Assembly (NCBI RefSeq): GCF_023195755.1
Contig: NZ_CP096203.1
Location: 1,860,001 to 1,924,000, forward strand
DNA: 64,000 nt
Source: Chryseobacterium nepalense
GTDB lineage: Bacteria; Bacteroidota; Bacteroidia; Flavobacteriales; Weeksellaceae
Reading direction: 5' to 3'
Shown here: piece after piece, positions 25,077 to 35,013 of the stretch
Layout of the letters: each line of letters begins with the position of its first letter
How positions within the stretch are numbered: the stretch's first letter is position 1
The notes under the pieces: model-generated
Seen by the model: only the letters and a program-made list of their open reading frames with translations
Told to the model about the DNA's origin: nothing
Databases searched by the model: none
Translations under genes and position numbers: made by a program

Positions 25077-28000
25077 TTGCGGAATTATATTCTGATATTC
25101 GTGTTGTTTTTTATGGGCATATTCTCTGGAAATGCACAGATATTCACATGGAAAAACCCTAATCTTCCACAGGATAGCCTCAAACAGGACAGCATTACAC
25201 AAGACAGTATTCTGGCTGCAAGATTTGAGCAGGATATTTTTGCCAAAGACACCATGGATTTTGTGAAAACCAGCAACAGAATTATTGTGGATGAAGCTGT
25301 TCTTGCAAGAAATGACAAAAAAAGATTTTTAGGCGAACTGAATTCAAAAGGTTCTATTATAAGGGGGATTACTTTCGGGAACAACCAGGGACAGTCTGTA
25401 CAAAGTTCAATGGACCTGCAGATTTCCGGGAGACTTTCTAAAGATGTAACCATTCTTGCGAGCATTTCCGATCATAATTTGCCAATTCAGGCAGACGGAT
25501 ATACCCAGACCCTTGAAGAATTCGACAAGATCTACATGCAGCTTAATATTAAGGATAAATCCATCCTCAGAGCCGGACATCTTGATCTTGTTGAGGCCAA
25601 AAACTATTTTGCAAAATATCAGCGGCGGAGTATGGGAATTGAGTTCCAGACGGAATTCGGGAAAGATAATAAAACATTTGTTGATGTTTCCATGGGAGTG
25701 GCACGAAGTGAATTCCACAGGATACGTTTTCAGGGTGTTGAAGGAAACCAGGGACCTTACCGACTGACGGGAAAAAACGGTGAACAGTTTATCACCCTGA
25801 TCTCCGGATCGGAACAGGTTTTTATTGATGGTATTCTTATGAAGCGTGGTGAAAACCAGGATTACATTATCAATTATAATACAGGCGAAGTTACTTTTAC
25901 CAGTTTCCGTCCTATTTTCCAGCAGAATTTTATTACCATTTCCTACAATTATACCAACAGGAATTATTCAAGATATTTATTCACCGGGAAAGTTGAGCAT
26001 AAAAGAGAAAAATTAAAGCTCGGACTTAACTGGTTCATGGAAAATGATAATAAAAACGCTCCGCTGGCGCTGAATCTTTCTCAGGAAGATCAGCAGATTC
26101 TTGCCAATGCAGGAAACGATCCGAATCTGATGTACGCTCCTTCCGGCGTGGTCACCGAATATGATGTCAACAAAATCCTTTACCGCCTGGTTCAGAATTC
26201 TTCCGGAAATTATTATCAGTTTTCAACAGATGCCACACAGACTCTTTATACGGTTTCATTTACTTATTTCGGGGCAAATCTGGGTGATTATAAAATAACA
26301 CAAACCACCAATAACGGAAGGGTTTTTGAGTATGTAGGCCCTAACATGGGTGATTACCGTGCCGTAAGAAAACTGCCTTCTCCCGAAAAATCACAGGTCT
26401 ATTCCTTTAATTCCGAATATGCATTAAAGGACGGAAAAATTGGAGCAGATATTTCATTAAGCAACTATGACATCAATCTTTTTTCTTCTAAAGACTCTGA
26501 CCAGAATATTGGCTATGCGTGGCGGATTTTCGGAAATAAAACTTTTACCAAAAACAACTGGAAAGGAACTCCGAATTTTGAATATCAATATATTGATAAA
26601 CAGTTTCATATTTTAGACAGGATTAATGATGTAGAATTCTCAAGAGATTTCAACCTTGCACAGGAATTCAGCGGGAGAACACAAAACAGGTTCATCTTTA
26701 GCTTTTTAAATAAATGGAATAATAAATCTACGCTCAATTATAGAATTAATTACCTTGATGAGCAGGATTCTTATAAAGGGATAAAAAATGATCTCGATTT
26801 TGGCTGGATCAGCGGAAAATTCTTCACCAAAGGAAATTTATCTTATCTAAACACCAATGCCGTACTCCAGGATACAAAATTCATAAGAGGTGGTGCATCA
26901 ACAGAATATACCGGCAAAAAAGGAAGCTGGGCTGTTGGAGGAAGTATGGAACATAATGAAAAGAAATACAATGACACTCAGCTTATGGATGTCACAAGTT
27001 TCAGCTGGAGGGAAATTTTTGTACAGAAAAAAGTCGGTGACAGTGCCCGCACAAAACTGCTCACTAAAGTATACATGAGAGATAATGACTCGGTGCGCGA
27101 CAACAGGCTTCAGAACATGAATAATATTTTAGGATTCATGGCTGAAAGCCAAATCATTAAAACGGAGAAAACAACATTGAACGCGCTTCTTCACTATCGT
27201 AAGTTTTTCTATCAGAATCAGGACGCGGATGCTTCCAGAAACAATGATTTTGTGGTAGGAAATATTCTTTACAACCAACAGCTCTTCAGAAACGGGATGA
27301 GACTGCAGGCTTTCTATGAGCTTGGAAACGGACAGGAAGCACAAAGAGAATTCCAATATATTAAAGTAACCGACGGACAGGGTATTTATAAATGGACAGA
27401 TTATAACGGTGACGGCATTCAGCAGCTTGATGAATTTGAAATTGCAGAATATTCTGACCTTGCGCAATACATCAGGATTTACACGAATTCTGTACGATAT
27501 ATTCCTTCCAATAAAAATAAAATTCAGCTGGCCCTATTTGTGAATCCTTCTGTTGTTTTTAATTCTGAAAACAAATTCCTGAAGCGATGGAATTTTAATA
27601 TTTCACTGAATTCCCAAAATTCATTTTACAAACGTGATAAAGTTCTGGTACTTAATCCTTTCGAAAAAAATGAAGACCAGATCCTGAAAAACCAGAATAT
27701 ACTTGCTTCTGCACAGTTTAGTCCGACAGAAAAATCCGGCTGGAACGGAAACTATCGTTTTATCTCAAATGACAACCTTATCAATGCCAATTTCAGCAAT
27801 GAAGAACGTGAGCAAGTTTCACATTTCTTAAATATTGGATACTGGTTTAATAAAGAATTCAGGATCGACTGGGAAAATTCCGTACATGATATTCGAAATT
27901 CTTCACAATTATTTGCTACAAGAGATTACCGTCTGAATAATTTTGAAACCAAACCGAAAGCGACTTATAAATTTACAGATGCTATTCAGGCTGAGCTTTC

Positions 28001-28325
28001 CTCCGCTTTCCGACAGAAAGACAGAGTGGATGGAGAGGAGCTTCTGAAAGCATTTGACATCACCGGAACCATACAGTGGGAACGTCGAAAAACGTCCATT
28101 CGGGGAAACTTTTCATTTATTAACAATGATTTTACGGGAAACAATTTCAGCATTGTAGGAAATCAGATGCTCGACGGTTTAAAACCCGGAAAAAACCAGG
28201 TCTGGAGTGTATTTATTCAACAGGCCATCAATTCTTTTCTTCAGCTTAATTTAAATTATGAAGGAAGAAATTCAGGGGACAGAACCATTCATATCGGAAG
28301 CATGCAGGTTAAGGCGAGTTTCTGA
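25077..28325 (+). CDS. Large outer-membrane beta-barrel protein, unknown
   Basis: 1082 residues with signal peptide MRNYILIFVLFFMGIFSGNAQ after a TTG start at 25077. The body contains GSIIRGITFGNNQG, RLSKDVTILASISDHNLPIQ and then many amphipathic strands with aromatic ends (SYNYTNRNYSRYLFTGKVEH, NIGYWFNKEFRIDWENS), typical of big Bacteroidetes outer-membrane barrels. An EF-hand-like loop is visible (DYNGDGIQQLDEFE). I do not recognise the family. It ends in a strand-like MQVKASF. Confidence 0.7.
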   Translation: MRNYILIFVLFFMGIFSGNAQIFTWKNPNLPQDSLKQDSITQDSILAARFEQDIFAKDTMDFVKTSNRIIVDEAVLARNDKKRFLGELNSKGSIIRGITFGNNQGQSVQSSMDLQISGRLSKDVTILASISDHNLPIQADGYTQTLEEFDKIYMQLNIKDKSILRAGHLDLVEAKNYFAKYQRRSMGIEFQTEFGKDNKTFVDVSMGVARSEFHRIRFQGVEGNQGPYRLTGKNGEQFITLISGSEQVFIDGILMKRGENQDYIINYNTGEVTFTSFRPIFQQNFITISYNYTNRNYSRYLFTGKVEHKREKLKLGLNWFMENDNKNAPLALNLSQEDQQILANAGNDPNLMYAPSGVVTEYDVNKILYRLVQNSSGNYYQFSTDATQTLYTVSFTYFGANLGDYKITQTTNNGRVFEYVGPNMGDYRAVRKLPSPEKSQVYSFNSEYALKDGKIGADISLSNYDINLFSSKDSDQNIGYAWRIFGNKTFTKNNWKGTPNFEYQYIDKQFHILDRINDVEFSRDFNLAQEFSGRTQNRFIFSFLNKWNNKSTLNYRINYLDEQDSYKGIKNDLDFGWISGKFFTKGNLSYLNTNAVLQDTKFIRGGASTEYTGKKGSWAVGGSMEHNEKKYNDTQLMDVTSFSWREIFVQKKVGDSARTKLLTKVYMRDNDSVRDNRLQNMNNILGFMAESQIIKTEKTTLNALLHYRKFFYQNQDADASRNNDFVVGNILYNQQLFRNGMRLQAFYELGNGQEAQREFQYIKVTDGQGIYKWTDYNGDGIQQLDEFEIAEYSDLAQYIRIYTNSVRYIPSNKNKIQLALFVNPSVVFNSENKFLKRWNFNISLNSQNSFYKRDKVLVLNPFEKNEDQILKNQNILASAQFSPTEKSGWNGNYRFISNDNLINANFSNEEREQVSHFLNIGYWFNKEFRIDWENSVHDIRNSSQLFATRDYRLNNFETKPKATYKFTDAIQAELSSAFRQKDRVDGEELLKAFDITGTIQWERRKTSIRGNFSFINNDFTGNNFSIVGNQMLDGLKPGKNQVWSVFIQQAINSFLQLNLNYEGRNSGDRTIHIGSMQVKASF

Positions 28326-28421
28326 GTTTAAACCGTTTGAGGGCTTAATAGGGATATTGGTTATAATTATCATCATTTACGCTTATAGATAATATCCTAT
28401 TTTCAAGTGCCCGGAATTTTG

Positions 28422-28429
28422 TAAATTTG
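28422..28429 (+). promoter_or_regulatory. -7 box TAAATTTG abutting dusB
   Basis: The box ends 4 bases before the ATG (28434), implying a leaderless or nearly leaderless transcript. Confidence 0.65.
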
Positions 28430-28433
28430 CAGC

Positions 28434-29432
28434 ATGATTAAAATTGGCAACATAGAACTGCCGGAATTTCCGCTTTTACTGGCACCAATGGAGGATGTGA
28501 GCGACCCGCCTTTCAGGAGGTTATGCAAAATGCATGGTGCAGATTTGATGTACTCTGAATTCATTTCTTCAGAAGGGTTAATTCGCGATGCAATTAAAAG
28601 CCGGAAAAAACTGGATATTTTCGACTATGAGCGACCTGTGGGAATCCAGATTTTTGGCGGTGATGAAGAAGCAATGGCCATGTCAGCAAGAATTGTAGAA
28701 ACGGTAAATCCTGATCTTGTTGACATTAATTTCGGATGTCCTGTAAAAAAAGTTGTCTGCAAGGGTGCGGGCGCTGGAGTTTTAAAAGATATTGATTTAA
28801 TGGTTCGTCTTACAAAAGCTGTGGTAAGTTCCACCAGTTTACCGGTAACCGTTAAAACCCGTTTAGGCTGGGACAGCACTTCCATCAACATCGATGAAGT
28901 AGCGGAACGTCTTCAGGAAACAGGCATCAAAGCATTAACAATCCACGCAAGAACACGTGCACAGATGTACAAAGGCGAAGCAGACTGGGAACATATTTCC
29001 AGAATCAAACAAAATCCTAATATTGAGATTCCAATCTTTGGAAACGGTGATATCGACTCACCTGAAAAAGCCTTAGAATACAAACAAAAATATGCATGCG
29101 ACGGTATTATGATCGGAAGAGCTGCTATCGGTTATCCTTGGATTTTTAACGAAATTAAACATTTCTTTAAGACAGGAGAACATCTTCCGGCCCCAACTAT
29201 TGAAGACCGTTTACTGGCAGTTCGCCAGCATGCGGAATGGAGCGCAGAATGGAAAGGCGAAAGACTGGGGCTGGTGGAAATGAGACAGCATTACAGCAAT
29301 TATTTCCGCGGCGTTCCTCATTTTAAAGATTTCAGGAAGAAATTTTTAGAAGTATTCACTTTGGAGGAAATGGATGCGCTAATCAAGGAAACCCAGGAAT
29401 TTTATACTGAATATTTAGCCCAACAGGCATAA
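28434..29432 (+). CDS. dusB: tRNA-dihydrouridine synthase (DusB type)
   Basis: This flavoprotein reduces specific uridines in the tRNA D-loop. 332 residues. The motifs are LLAPMEDVSDPPFRRLC, DINFGCPVKKVVCKGAGAG with the catalytic Cys, TVKTRLGWD, LTIHARTRAQMYKG and GNGDI ... GIMIGRAAIGYPWIF. It is monocistronic, with a -7 box 4 bases before the start and a terminator after it. Confidence 0.95.
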   Translation: MIKIGNIELPEFPLLLAPMEDVSDPPFRRLCKMHGADLMYSEFISSEGLIRDAIKSRKKLDIFDYERPVGIQIFGGDEEAMAMSARIVETVNPDLVDINFGCPVKKVVCKGAGAGVLKDIDLMVRLTKAVVSSTSLPVTVKTRLGWDSTSINIDEVAERLQETGIKALTIHARTRAQMYKGEADWEHISRIKQNPNIEIPIFGNGDIDSPEKALEYKQKYACDGIMIGRAAIGYPWIFNEIKHFFKTGEHLPAPTIEDRLLAVRQHAEWSAEWKGERLGLVEMRQHYSNYFRGVPHFKDFRKKFLEVFTLEEMDALIKETQEFYTEYLAQQA

Positions 29433-29440
29433 AATAAAAA

Positions 29441-29470
29441 AACCATCACTCTAAGCTGATGGTTTTTTAT
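29441..29470 (+). terminator. Terminator of dusB
   Basis: AACCATCA (29441-29448) pairs with TGATGGTT (29457-29464), then T-run. Confidence 0.85.
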
Positions 29471-29489
29471 TTTAAGTCATATTTTTAAA

Positions 29490-30233
29490 TTAATATCCTT
29501 CCGAAACAGAATGGTTTTTAATTAAAGCCAATGCAGAGGAAGTTCCGATTCTTTGTACTCCCATGCTGATCATTTTTTCGGCATCTTGCGGAGTTCTTAC
29601 ACCACCGGCTGCTTTTACAGGTAATTTTCCGGCATTTTCCAGCATTATTTTTATCCCTTCAAATGTTGCACCATTTGGTTTTCCGTCTTGGGTTTCATAA
29701 AAACCTGTTGAAGACTTTACGAAAATTTTAGACCAATCATTTTCAGAAAAACGCTCTTCTGCCCAAATGGAAATATTTCTGGTAAGATCTGCGATCTGTT
29801 TATCGGTTAAAGCTGCAATTTCGATTATCCATTTTGCTGCTTTATGGTGTTCCAGACAAAGCTGAGTGCATTTTACGAACTCATCTTTCACAAGATCCAA
29901 ATCTCCTTTTAAATAAGCATTGTAATTGATCACAAAATCCAGCTCATCTGCTCCATCGGCAATCGCTTTTTCAGCTTCTGCAAGTTTTTCGTCTACAGAA
30001 TATGTTCCTTCATGAAAACCGATAACTGTTCCCACCACAACATCTGAATTCCTTTCAAGAATATACTTTTTGATTTCCGAAACATAATCCGGACGGATCA
30101 TTACGGCGAAAATTCCGTTATCAATAGCCTCCTGTGCCAGATCTTTATCTTTCTGTAATGTTTCTTCTTCCGAAAGCCCTGACTGCGCAGGAGTTTTCAG
30201 GTAGGTTGAATCCAAATATTGTGCAATGTTCAT
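29490..30233 (-). CDS. deoC: Deoxyribose-phosphate aldolase DeoC
   Basis: It cleaves 2-deoxyribose 5-phosphate to acetaldehyde and glyceraldehyde 3-phosphate. 247 residues. Motifs: AVMIRPDYV, VIGFHEGTY, DGADELDFVINYNAYLKGD, IFVKSSTGFYE with the Schiff-base Lys, and PVKAAGGVRT. It starts 5 bases after the Lrp gene ends, so the two are one transcript. Confidence 0.95.
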   Translation of the reverse strand: MNIAQYLDSTYLKTPAQSGLSEEETLQKDKDLAQEAIDNGIFAVMIRPDYVSEIKKYILERNSDVVVGTVIGFHEGTYSVDEKLAEAEKAIADGADELDFVINYNAYLKGDLDLVKDEFVKCTQLCLEHHKAAKWIIEIAALTDKQIADLTRNISIWAEERFSENDWSKIFVKSSTGFYETQDGKPNGATFEGIKIMLENAGKLPVKAAGGVRTPQDAEKMISMGVQRIGTSSALALIKNHSVSEGY

Positions 30234-30238
30234 GATGT

Positions 30239-30709
30239 TTATACTTTCAGTTGTCTGTAAATACCCTGCTCCAAAGATATGAAAGTTTCCGTTCTTGTAA
30301 CCCCTTTCAGTTTCTGAAGTTTACTTAAAATCTGCATCAGGTGGTCGTTATCTTTACAGAGGACTTTCAGGAATATGGTGTAATTCCCTGTGGTATAGTG
30401 AGCTTCCACTACTTCATTGATTTCCTTTAAAGCTTTAACCATGTCAGGATAATGGCTGGGTTTATCGAGGAATACACCTATGTACGAAATAACTTTATAT
30501 CCTATTTTTTTAGGATTAAGAAAAGAAATTGAATTTTCAATTACTCCTGCCTGCTCGAGTTTTTTAATTCTCTGGTGAACCGCAGTTGTGGAAATCCCCA
30601 CTCCTTTGGAAATATGAGCAAGTGATGTTTTGGAATTATCCATCAGCATGTAAATAATTTCCTTGTCAATTGAATCCAATTGATAGCTTGTGTTGTCTGA
30701 ATTTTTCAT
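30239..30709 (-). CDS. Lrp/AsnC-family transcriptional regulator
   Basis: 156 residues: an N-terminal helix-turn-helix (SLAHISKGVGISTTAVHQRIKKLEQAGVIE) and a C-terminal ligand-binding RAM-type domain (VVEAHYTTGNYTIFLKVLCKDNDHL). It lies directly upstream of deoC and 32 bases after the EEP gene, so it may control these genes, but no operator was identified. Confidence 0.92.
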   Translation of the reverse strand: MKNSDNTSYQLDSIDKEIIYMLMDNSKTSLAHISKGVGISTTAVHQRIKKLEQAGVIENSISFLNPKKIGYKVISYIGVFLDKPSHYPDMVKALKEINEVVEAHYTTGNYTIFLKVLCKDNDHLMQILSKLQKLKGVTRTETFISLEQGIYRQLKV

Positions 30710-30741
30710 TCTCTACTTAAATTTATGTTTTTCACATTTGT

Positions 30742-31674
30742 TTATACTTTACCAAGCGTTACATAGACCGGAAAATGGTCGCTGTAACCGCCGAGATACC
30801 TTGTTCCGGCATAAGTGCGGAACGGCCTTCCCTCAAAATTTTTGTCCCGGCAGCTGATTTTTACGGGTTTAAAAATTCCTGCATTTTGAAAAGAAAGCAT
30901 ACGATCTTCTTTAAAAAAAGATTCAGACAATATGATCTGATCAAATAACAGCCCGGATTTGTAATGAAAAGTAGAGTAATTTCCTGTAGAAAACAACTGC
31001 TGAAAAGGATTTTCCAAAACCTTTTCGTAGGAATTGTCATAGAGAATTTTTACTAAATTTTCATCATCTGGGTTTTCGTTGAAATCTCCGCACAGAATTA
31101 CATTTTCATCAGCATTTATGAGATCCAGAATCCTTCTTTGGATTTCATTAAGTATAAAAATCCTTTTGGGCCTGTTAATATCTTTTTCGCGTTTAGAGGG
31201 AAGATGGGCGATAAAGACATTGATAATCTCTTCTTTATACTTCAATACTGAATAGAGCACGTCTCTTGTTGTATCGTAGTTTTCTATGTTTTGGGTTTCG
31301 TTTTCAAAGAAGAAGGTAATAGCTTCAGAGTCTATTATTTCAACTTTATTTTTATCATACAGCATGGCTACATCAACTTTTCTTTCATCCCTGGAATTGT
31401 AATGTACAATACCATATTCTGAATTGAACGGCTGCATCTGTATGAGATCTTCCAGTACCTGCTTTCCGGAAACTTCTGAAAGACCTATAATAAAGGGAAG
31501 CGTACCATTTTCATCCTTTATCAGCTGAAAAACGTGTGCGATTTTATAGAGTTTGTTTTTATATTTTCTTTCATTCCAGTTCCGTAATCCTGAAATTGTA
31601 GGATCAAGCTTATGCCTTGGTTCCGGATCTGGCAGGAATAAATTTTCAACATTATAAAAACTAAAAAGTTCCAT
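30742..31674 (-). CDS. Endonuclease/exonuclease/phosphatase-family protein
   Basis: 310 residues from ATG 31674; a GTG two codons upstream is less likely. Motifs of the EEP fold: FYNVENLF, IIGLSEVSG with the metal-binding Glu, VFIAHLPSKR, VILCGDFNENPDD and the terminal GGYSDHFPV with the catalytic Asp-His. It has no signal peptide, so it is probably an intracellular nuclease or phosphatase. First gene of the EEP-Lrp-deoC run. Confidence 0.88.
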   Translation of the reverse strand: MELFSFYNVENLFLPDPEPRHKLDPTISGLRNWNERKYKNKLYKIAHVFQLIKDENGTLPFIIGLSEVSGKQVLEDLIQMQPFNSEYGIVHYNSRDERKVDVAMLYDKNKVEIIDSEAITFFFENETQNIENYDTTRDVLYSVLKYKEEIINVFIAHLPSKREKDINRPKRIFILNEIQRRILDLINADENVILCGDFNENPDDENLVKILYDNSYEKVLENPFQQLFSTGNYSTFHYKSGLLFDQIILSESFFKEDRMLSFQNAGIFKPVKISCRDKNFEGRPFRTYAGTRYLGGYSDHFPVYVTLGKV

Positions 31675-32051
31675 CAACACGCTTTTCTAATAATTAAAAT
31701 TTTCATTTTAACTTTCAGGATGTAAATTTATTATTTTATTTAATAAATCATTAATTATTTCGCAATTTTTTTACATGAATTTTATATTTAAATAATTAAA
31801 ATTCAATAAAAAATCTTAAGACATAAAACCATCAAAAGTTAAAAATTTAAATATTGCCGTTTATTTTAAAATATTATTTTTAATAATTAAATAACCAAAA
31901 CTAAATTAAATTAGAATAAAATAAACTAAAAAGTAAAATATGATTATTTTTTTAAACTACAATAAAAATAGCAACAAAAAATATTCCGATATTACATTTT
32001 ATTGTTAATATAAAATCATTAAACAGTAATAAATTCTATAATTTATCTTTT
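31675..32051. other. Very AT-rich intergenic stretch
   Basis: About 370 bases, estimated above 80% A+T, between the EEP gene and trmD. It holds only a possible minus-strand -7 box TAGTTTTG (31904-31897), far from the EEP start. No gene seen. Confidence 0.6.
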
Positions 32052-32723
32052 TTAAAGTAAATCGGGGCGTTTTTCTTGAGTAATTCTTACCGCTTCATCA
32101 TGACGCCATTCTTCGATTTTTGCAAAATTGCCGCTCAGGAGAATTTTTGGAACTTCCAAACCTTTATAAACTTCAGGTCTTGTATAAATAGGAGGAGAAA
32201 GCAGATCATCCTGAAAACTGTCTGTTAAAGCACTTTGCTCATCATTTAAAACGCCGGGAAGCAGACGGATTACAGAATCTGCAAGAACACAGGCTGCCAG
32301 CTCGCCACCGGTGAGTACATAATCTCCGATGGAAATTTCTTTTGTAATATGAAGATCTCTTACACGCTGATCAATTCCTTTATAATGACCACATAAGAAG
32401 ATAAGATTCTGTTTAATAGAAAGTGTATTGGCTATTTTCTGGTTTAAGGTGACCCCATCTGGTGTAAGATAAATAACTTCATCATATTCCCTCTGTTCTT
32501 TTAATGCGGAAATACATTTATCCAGCGGTTCTACCATCATTACCATTCCTGCTCCGCCGCCGTAAGGCTCATCATCAATCTGTCGGTGTTTATTAATCGC
32601 CCAGTCTCTCAGGTGATGAAAATGCACTTCCACCAGTCCTTTATCCATGGCTCTTTTTAAAATAGATGTTTTAAAAGGGCTTTCCATCAGTTCCGGAAGC
32701 ACACTTATGATATCAATTCTCAT
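32052..32723 (-). CDS. trmD: tRNA (guanine-N1-)-methyltransferase TrmD
   Basis: It methylates G37 of tRNAs next to the anticodon. 223 residues. Motifs: [49 protein letters not shown] and [12 protein letters not shown]. Its ATG overlaps the stop of the upstream NDH gene as ATGA, indicating translational coupling. Confidence 0.96.
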   Translation of the reverse strand: MRIDIISVLPELMESPFKTSILKRAMDKGLVEVHFHHLRDWAINKHRQIDDEPYGGGAGMVMMVEPLDKCISALKEQREYDEVIYLTPDGVTLNQKIANTLSIKQNLIFLCGHYKGIDQRVRDLHITKEISIGDYVLTGGELAACVLADSVIRLLPGVLNDEQSALTDSFQDDLLSPPIYTRPEVYKGLEVPKILLSGNFAKIEEWRHDEAVRITQEKRPDLL

Positions 32724-33982
32724 TGTAAAGTTTCGTTTTTCTTATTCGGCGAAATTATTAATCGTAAGGAAGAATCTTTGTTAAAATAACTCCACATCCA
32801 GTTGAAGAATACGGCAAGCTTATTTCTGACGCTCAAAATTAACATTAAATGTAAGAACATCCAGAAAAACCACGCCAGAAATCCCTGAAATTTGACAAAG
32901 GGCAAATCTACAACTGCTCTGTGTTTCCCGATGGTAGCCAGAGAACCCTTATCTTCATATTCGTATTCTTTCCAGTCGGCAGTATTTTTTCTGAGAAGAT
33001 TTTTACCTAAATTTTTCGCCTGGGTAATTGCTACATTTGCCACCTGAGGATGCCCCTGAGGATATTTCGGAGTTTCCATATACGCAATATCTCCAATGGC
33101 AAAGATGTTGTCGTAGCCTTTTATTTTATTGTATCGGTCTGTAATATATCGGTTTTTAATGAGCTTTTCCTGAGGAAAGCCATCAACAACATTCCCTGTA
33201 ACGCCGGCTGCCCAGATTACATTATTGGAAGGGATTGTTTTTCCACTTTTCATATACACTTTATCACCATCATAATCGGTAACATATTCCTGACTTAAAA
33301 ATGTTACGCCGAGATCTTTTAAATATTCTTCAGACTTATTCTGTGCTTCAGCACTCATCACTGCAAGTGGTTTTTCCGTAGAACTTACGAGAATAATCTC
33401 AAGATGGGCAAAGTTCATATACGGATAATCTCTAGGAAGAATTTCTTTTTTCATTTCGGCAAAAGCACCTGCCAGTTCCACACCGGTGGGACCGCTTCCT
33501 ACAATGACAATATTCCAGTTTCCATCATCACTGCGGCTTTTTTCCAGGATCAGTTTTTCAAATGTCATCAAAACATGATTTCTGATGCTGATGGCCTCCT
33601 GTGTATTTTTCATTCCGAAAGCTTTACTTTCCAAATCTTTATTCCCGAAAAAATTGGTTTTACAACCTGTGGCAATTATGAGTTTATCATAGCTGAATTC
33701 CGCTTCCTCTGTGATTACTTTATTGTTGGCAGTATCAATTTCTTTAACTTCCGTAAGCCGGAACTGTGTATTCCTGGAACGTTGAAAAATTTTCCTGAAC
33801 GGAAAAGAAATATTGGATGGCTCAATTCTTCCGCACGCTACCTGATAGAAAAGAGGCTGAAACATATGATGGTTTACCCGGTCTACAACAAGTACTTTTT
33901 TGTTTTTGTTATTTAATGTTTTCGCAAGTTGCAGCCCCGCAAAACCTCCTCCTATAATGATGATCTTTTCGCGTGTTTCCAT
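32720..33982 (-). CDS. ndh: Type II NADH dehydrogenase-like oxidoreductase
   Basis: About 420 residues from ATG 33982; a TTG three codons upstream falls inside the -7 box. FAD- and NAD-binding motifs are [13 protein letters not shown] and [19 protein letters not shown], with [16 protein letters not shown] and [11 protein letters not shown]. The C-terminus has two hydrophobic, aromatic segments that would anchor it to the membrane, typical of NDH-2. It transfers electrons from NADH to quinone. The start is 6 bases after a -7 box. Confidence 0.9.
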   Translation of the reverse strand: METREKIIIIGGGFAGLQLAKTLNNKNKKVLVVDRVNHHMFQPLFYQVACGRIEPSNISFPFRKIFQRSRNTQFRLTEVKEIDTANNKVITEEAEFSYDKLIIATGCKTNFFGNKDLESKAFGMKNTQEAISIRNHVLMTFEKLILEKSRSDDGNWNIVIVGSGPTGVELAGAFAEMKKEILPRDYPYMNFAHLEIILVSSTEKPLAVMSAEAQNKSEEYLKDLGVTFLSQEYVTDYDGDKVYMKSGKTIPSNNVIWAAGVTGNVVDGFPQEKLIKNRYITDRYNKIKGYDNIFAIGDIAYMETPKYPQGHPQVANVAITQAKNLGKNLLRKNTADWKEYEYEDKGSLATIGKHRAVVDLPFVKFQGFLAWFFWMFLHLMLILSVRNKLAVFFNWMWSYFNKDSSLRLIISPNKKNETLQ

Positions 33983-33988
33983 AGTACA

Positions 33989-33996
33989 CAAATTTA
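33989..33996 (-). promoter_or_regulatory. -7 box TAAATTTG of the ndh-trmD operon
   Basis: Minus-strand TAAATTTG with only 6 bases to the ATG at 33982; divergent from the GH25 promoter 35 bases away. Confidence 0.65.
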
Positions 33997-34031
33997 CTGA
34001 TTTTATTTTAGCATTTCGCAGCGAAAAAAGT

Positions 34032-34039
34032 TAGTTTTG
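34032..34039 (+). promoter_or_regulatory. -7 box TAGTTTTG of the GH25 gene
   Basis: TAGTTTTG ends 9 bases before the ATG at 34049. Confidence 0.6.
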
Positions 34040-34048
34040 CAAAACTTT

Positions 34049-34912
34049 ATGCCACAGAAAAAGTACAGCAAAAAAACCGCCAAAAAGGTTCATGCAACCC
34101 GTAGGAAGAACTATTTTTTCCGACGCAAAGTACTATTGGCAATTCTTCTGATTGCACTTGTAGGAACAGGATTTTATCTAAAAAAGACCGTAAGCTATTA
34201 TTATGCTATTTACTTTAATAAATTCGTGCACCGGAAGCTTCATAATACAGAATCTGAAACAGTAAGAATACAGAAAATCATTTCAGATAACCTTGATAAA
34301 ACGTACGGTTTTGACATATCCCACTACCAAAATAAAGAAGATATTAACTGGGATAGTCTGAGCATCGGGAACAGAACCATTCCACTGGAATTTGTCGTGA
34401 TGCGCGCCACCATGGGAAACCGCAATGCGGATAAACATTTTGATGATTTCTGGGAAATGGCAAAAAAGCAGGAACTTATCCGGGGTGCTTATCATTTTTA
34501 CAGAGCAGATGAAGATCCTGTAAGACAAGCCAACAATTTTCTTGAAAATGTAAAACTGGAAAGCGGCGACCTGCCTCCCATTCTTGATATAGAAAAGATT
34601 CCGAAGCGTAAAACCAACGAAAAACTGATTGAAGATCTTAAAGTATGGTGCAGGATTGTAGAGGAAGCCTACGGAAAAAAACCTATTATTTACACCTATT
34701 ATCATTATTACAAAGATTTTCTTAAAGGCGAATTTGATGACTATCCGCTATGGCTGGCTAATTATAATGACGTTCCTGCCCCATCACCTGATTGGGAATG
34801 GGATTTCTGGCAGTTTACAGAAAACGGGATCGTTCACGGAATCAACACCAAAGTAGATCTTGATATATACAACGGAAGTTCGTGGTCTTTGAAAAGACTT
34901 ACCCTGGATTAA
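34049..34912 (+). CDS. GH25-family lysozyme, membrane-anchored
   Basis: 287 residues from ATG 34049; a TTG at 34037 overlaps the promoter. A basic N-terminus and one hydrophobic anchor (VLLAILLIALVGTGFYL) lead to a GH25 muramidase domain: GFDISHYQN, VVMRATMGN, GAYHFYRADEDP, PPILDIE with the catalytic acid pair, and DYPLWLANYN ... WDFWQFTENG. It cleaves peptidoglycan glycan strands. It is divergent from ndh. Confidence 0.93.
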   Translation: MPQKKYSKKTAKKVHATRRKNYFFRRKVLLAILLIALVGTGFYLKKTVSYYYAIYFNKFVHRKLHNTESETVRIQKIISDNLDKTYGFDISHYQNKEDINWDSLSIGNRTIPLEFVVMRATMGNRNADKHFDDFWEMAKKQELIRGAYHFYRADEDPVRQANNFLENVKLESGDLPPILDIEKIPKRKTNEKLIEDLKVWCRIVEEAYGKKPIIYTYYHYYKDFLKGEFDDYPLWLANYNDVPAPSPDWEWDFWQFTENGIVHGINTKVDLDIYNGSSWSLKRLTLD

Positions 34913-35013
34913 TTTTATTCAAATTTTCTAAGATAATCTCACTTATACAGCCTGAAATTTTCTCACTTATAAAAACATTACGGGTATCTTAAAATAGCAG
35001 TGCTTTGTTTAAA

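Noticed and set aside
33404..33916. 170-residue plus-strand ORF opposite ndh
   Set aside because: It is the antisense of a clearly recognised NADH dehydrogenase, with no start context and no known motif.
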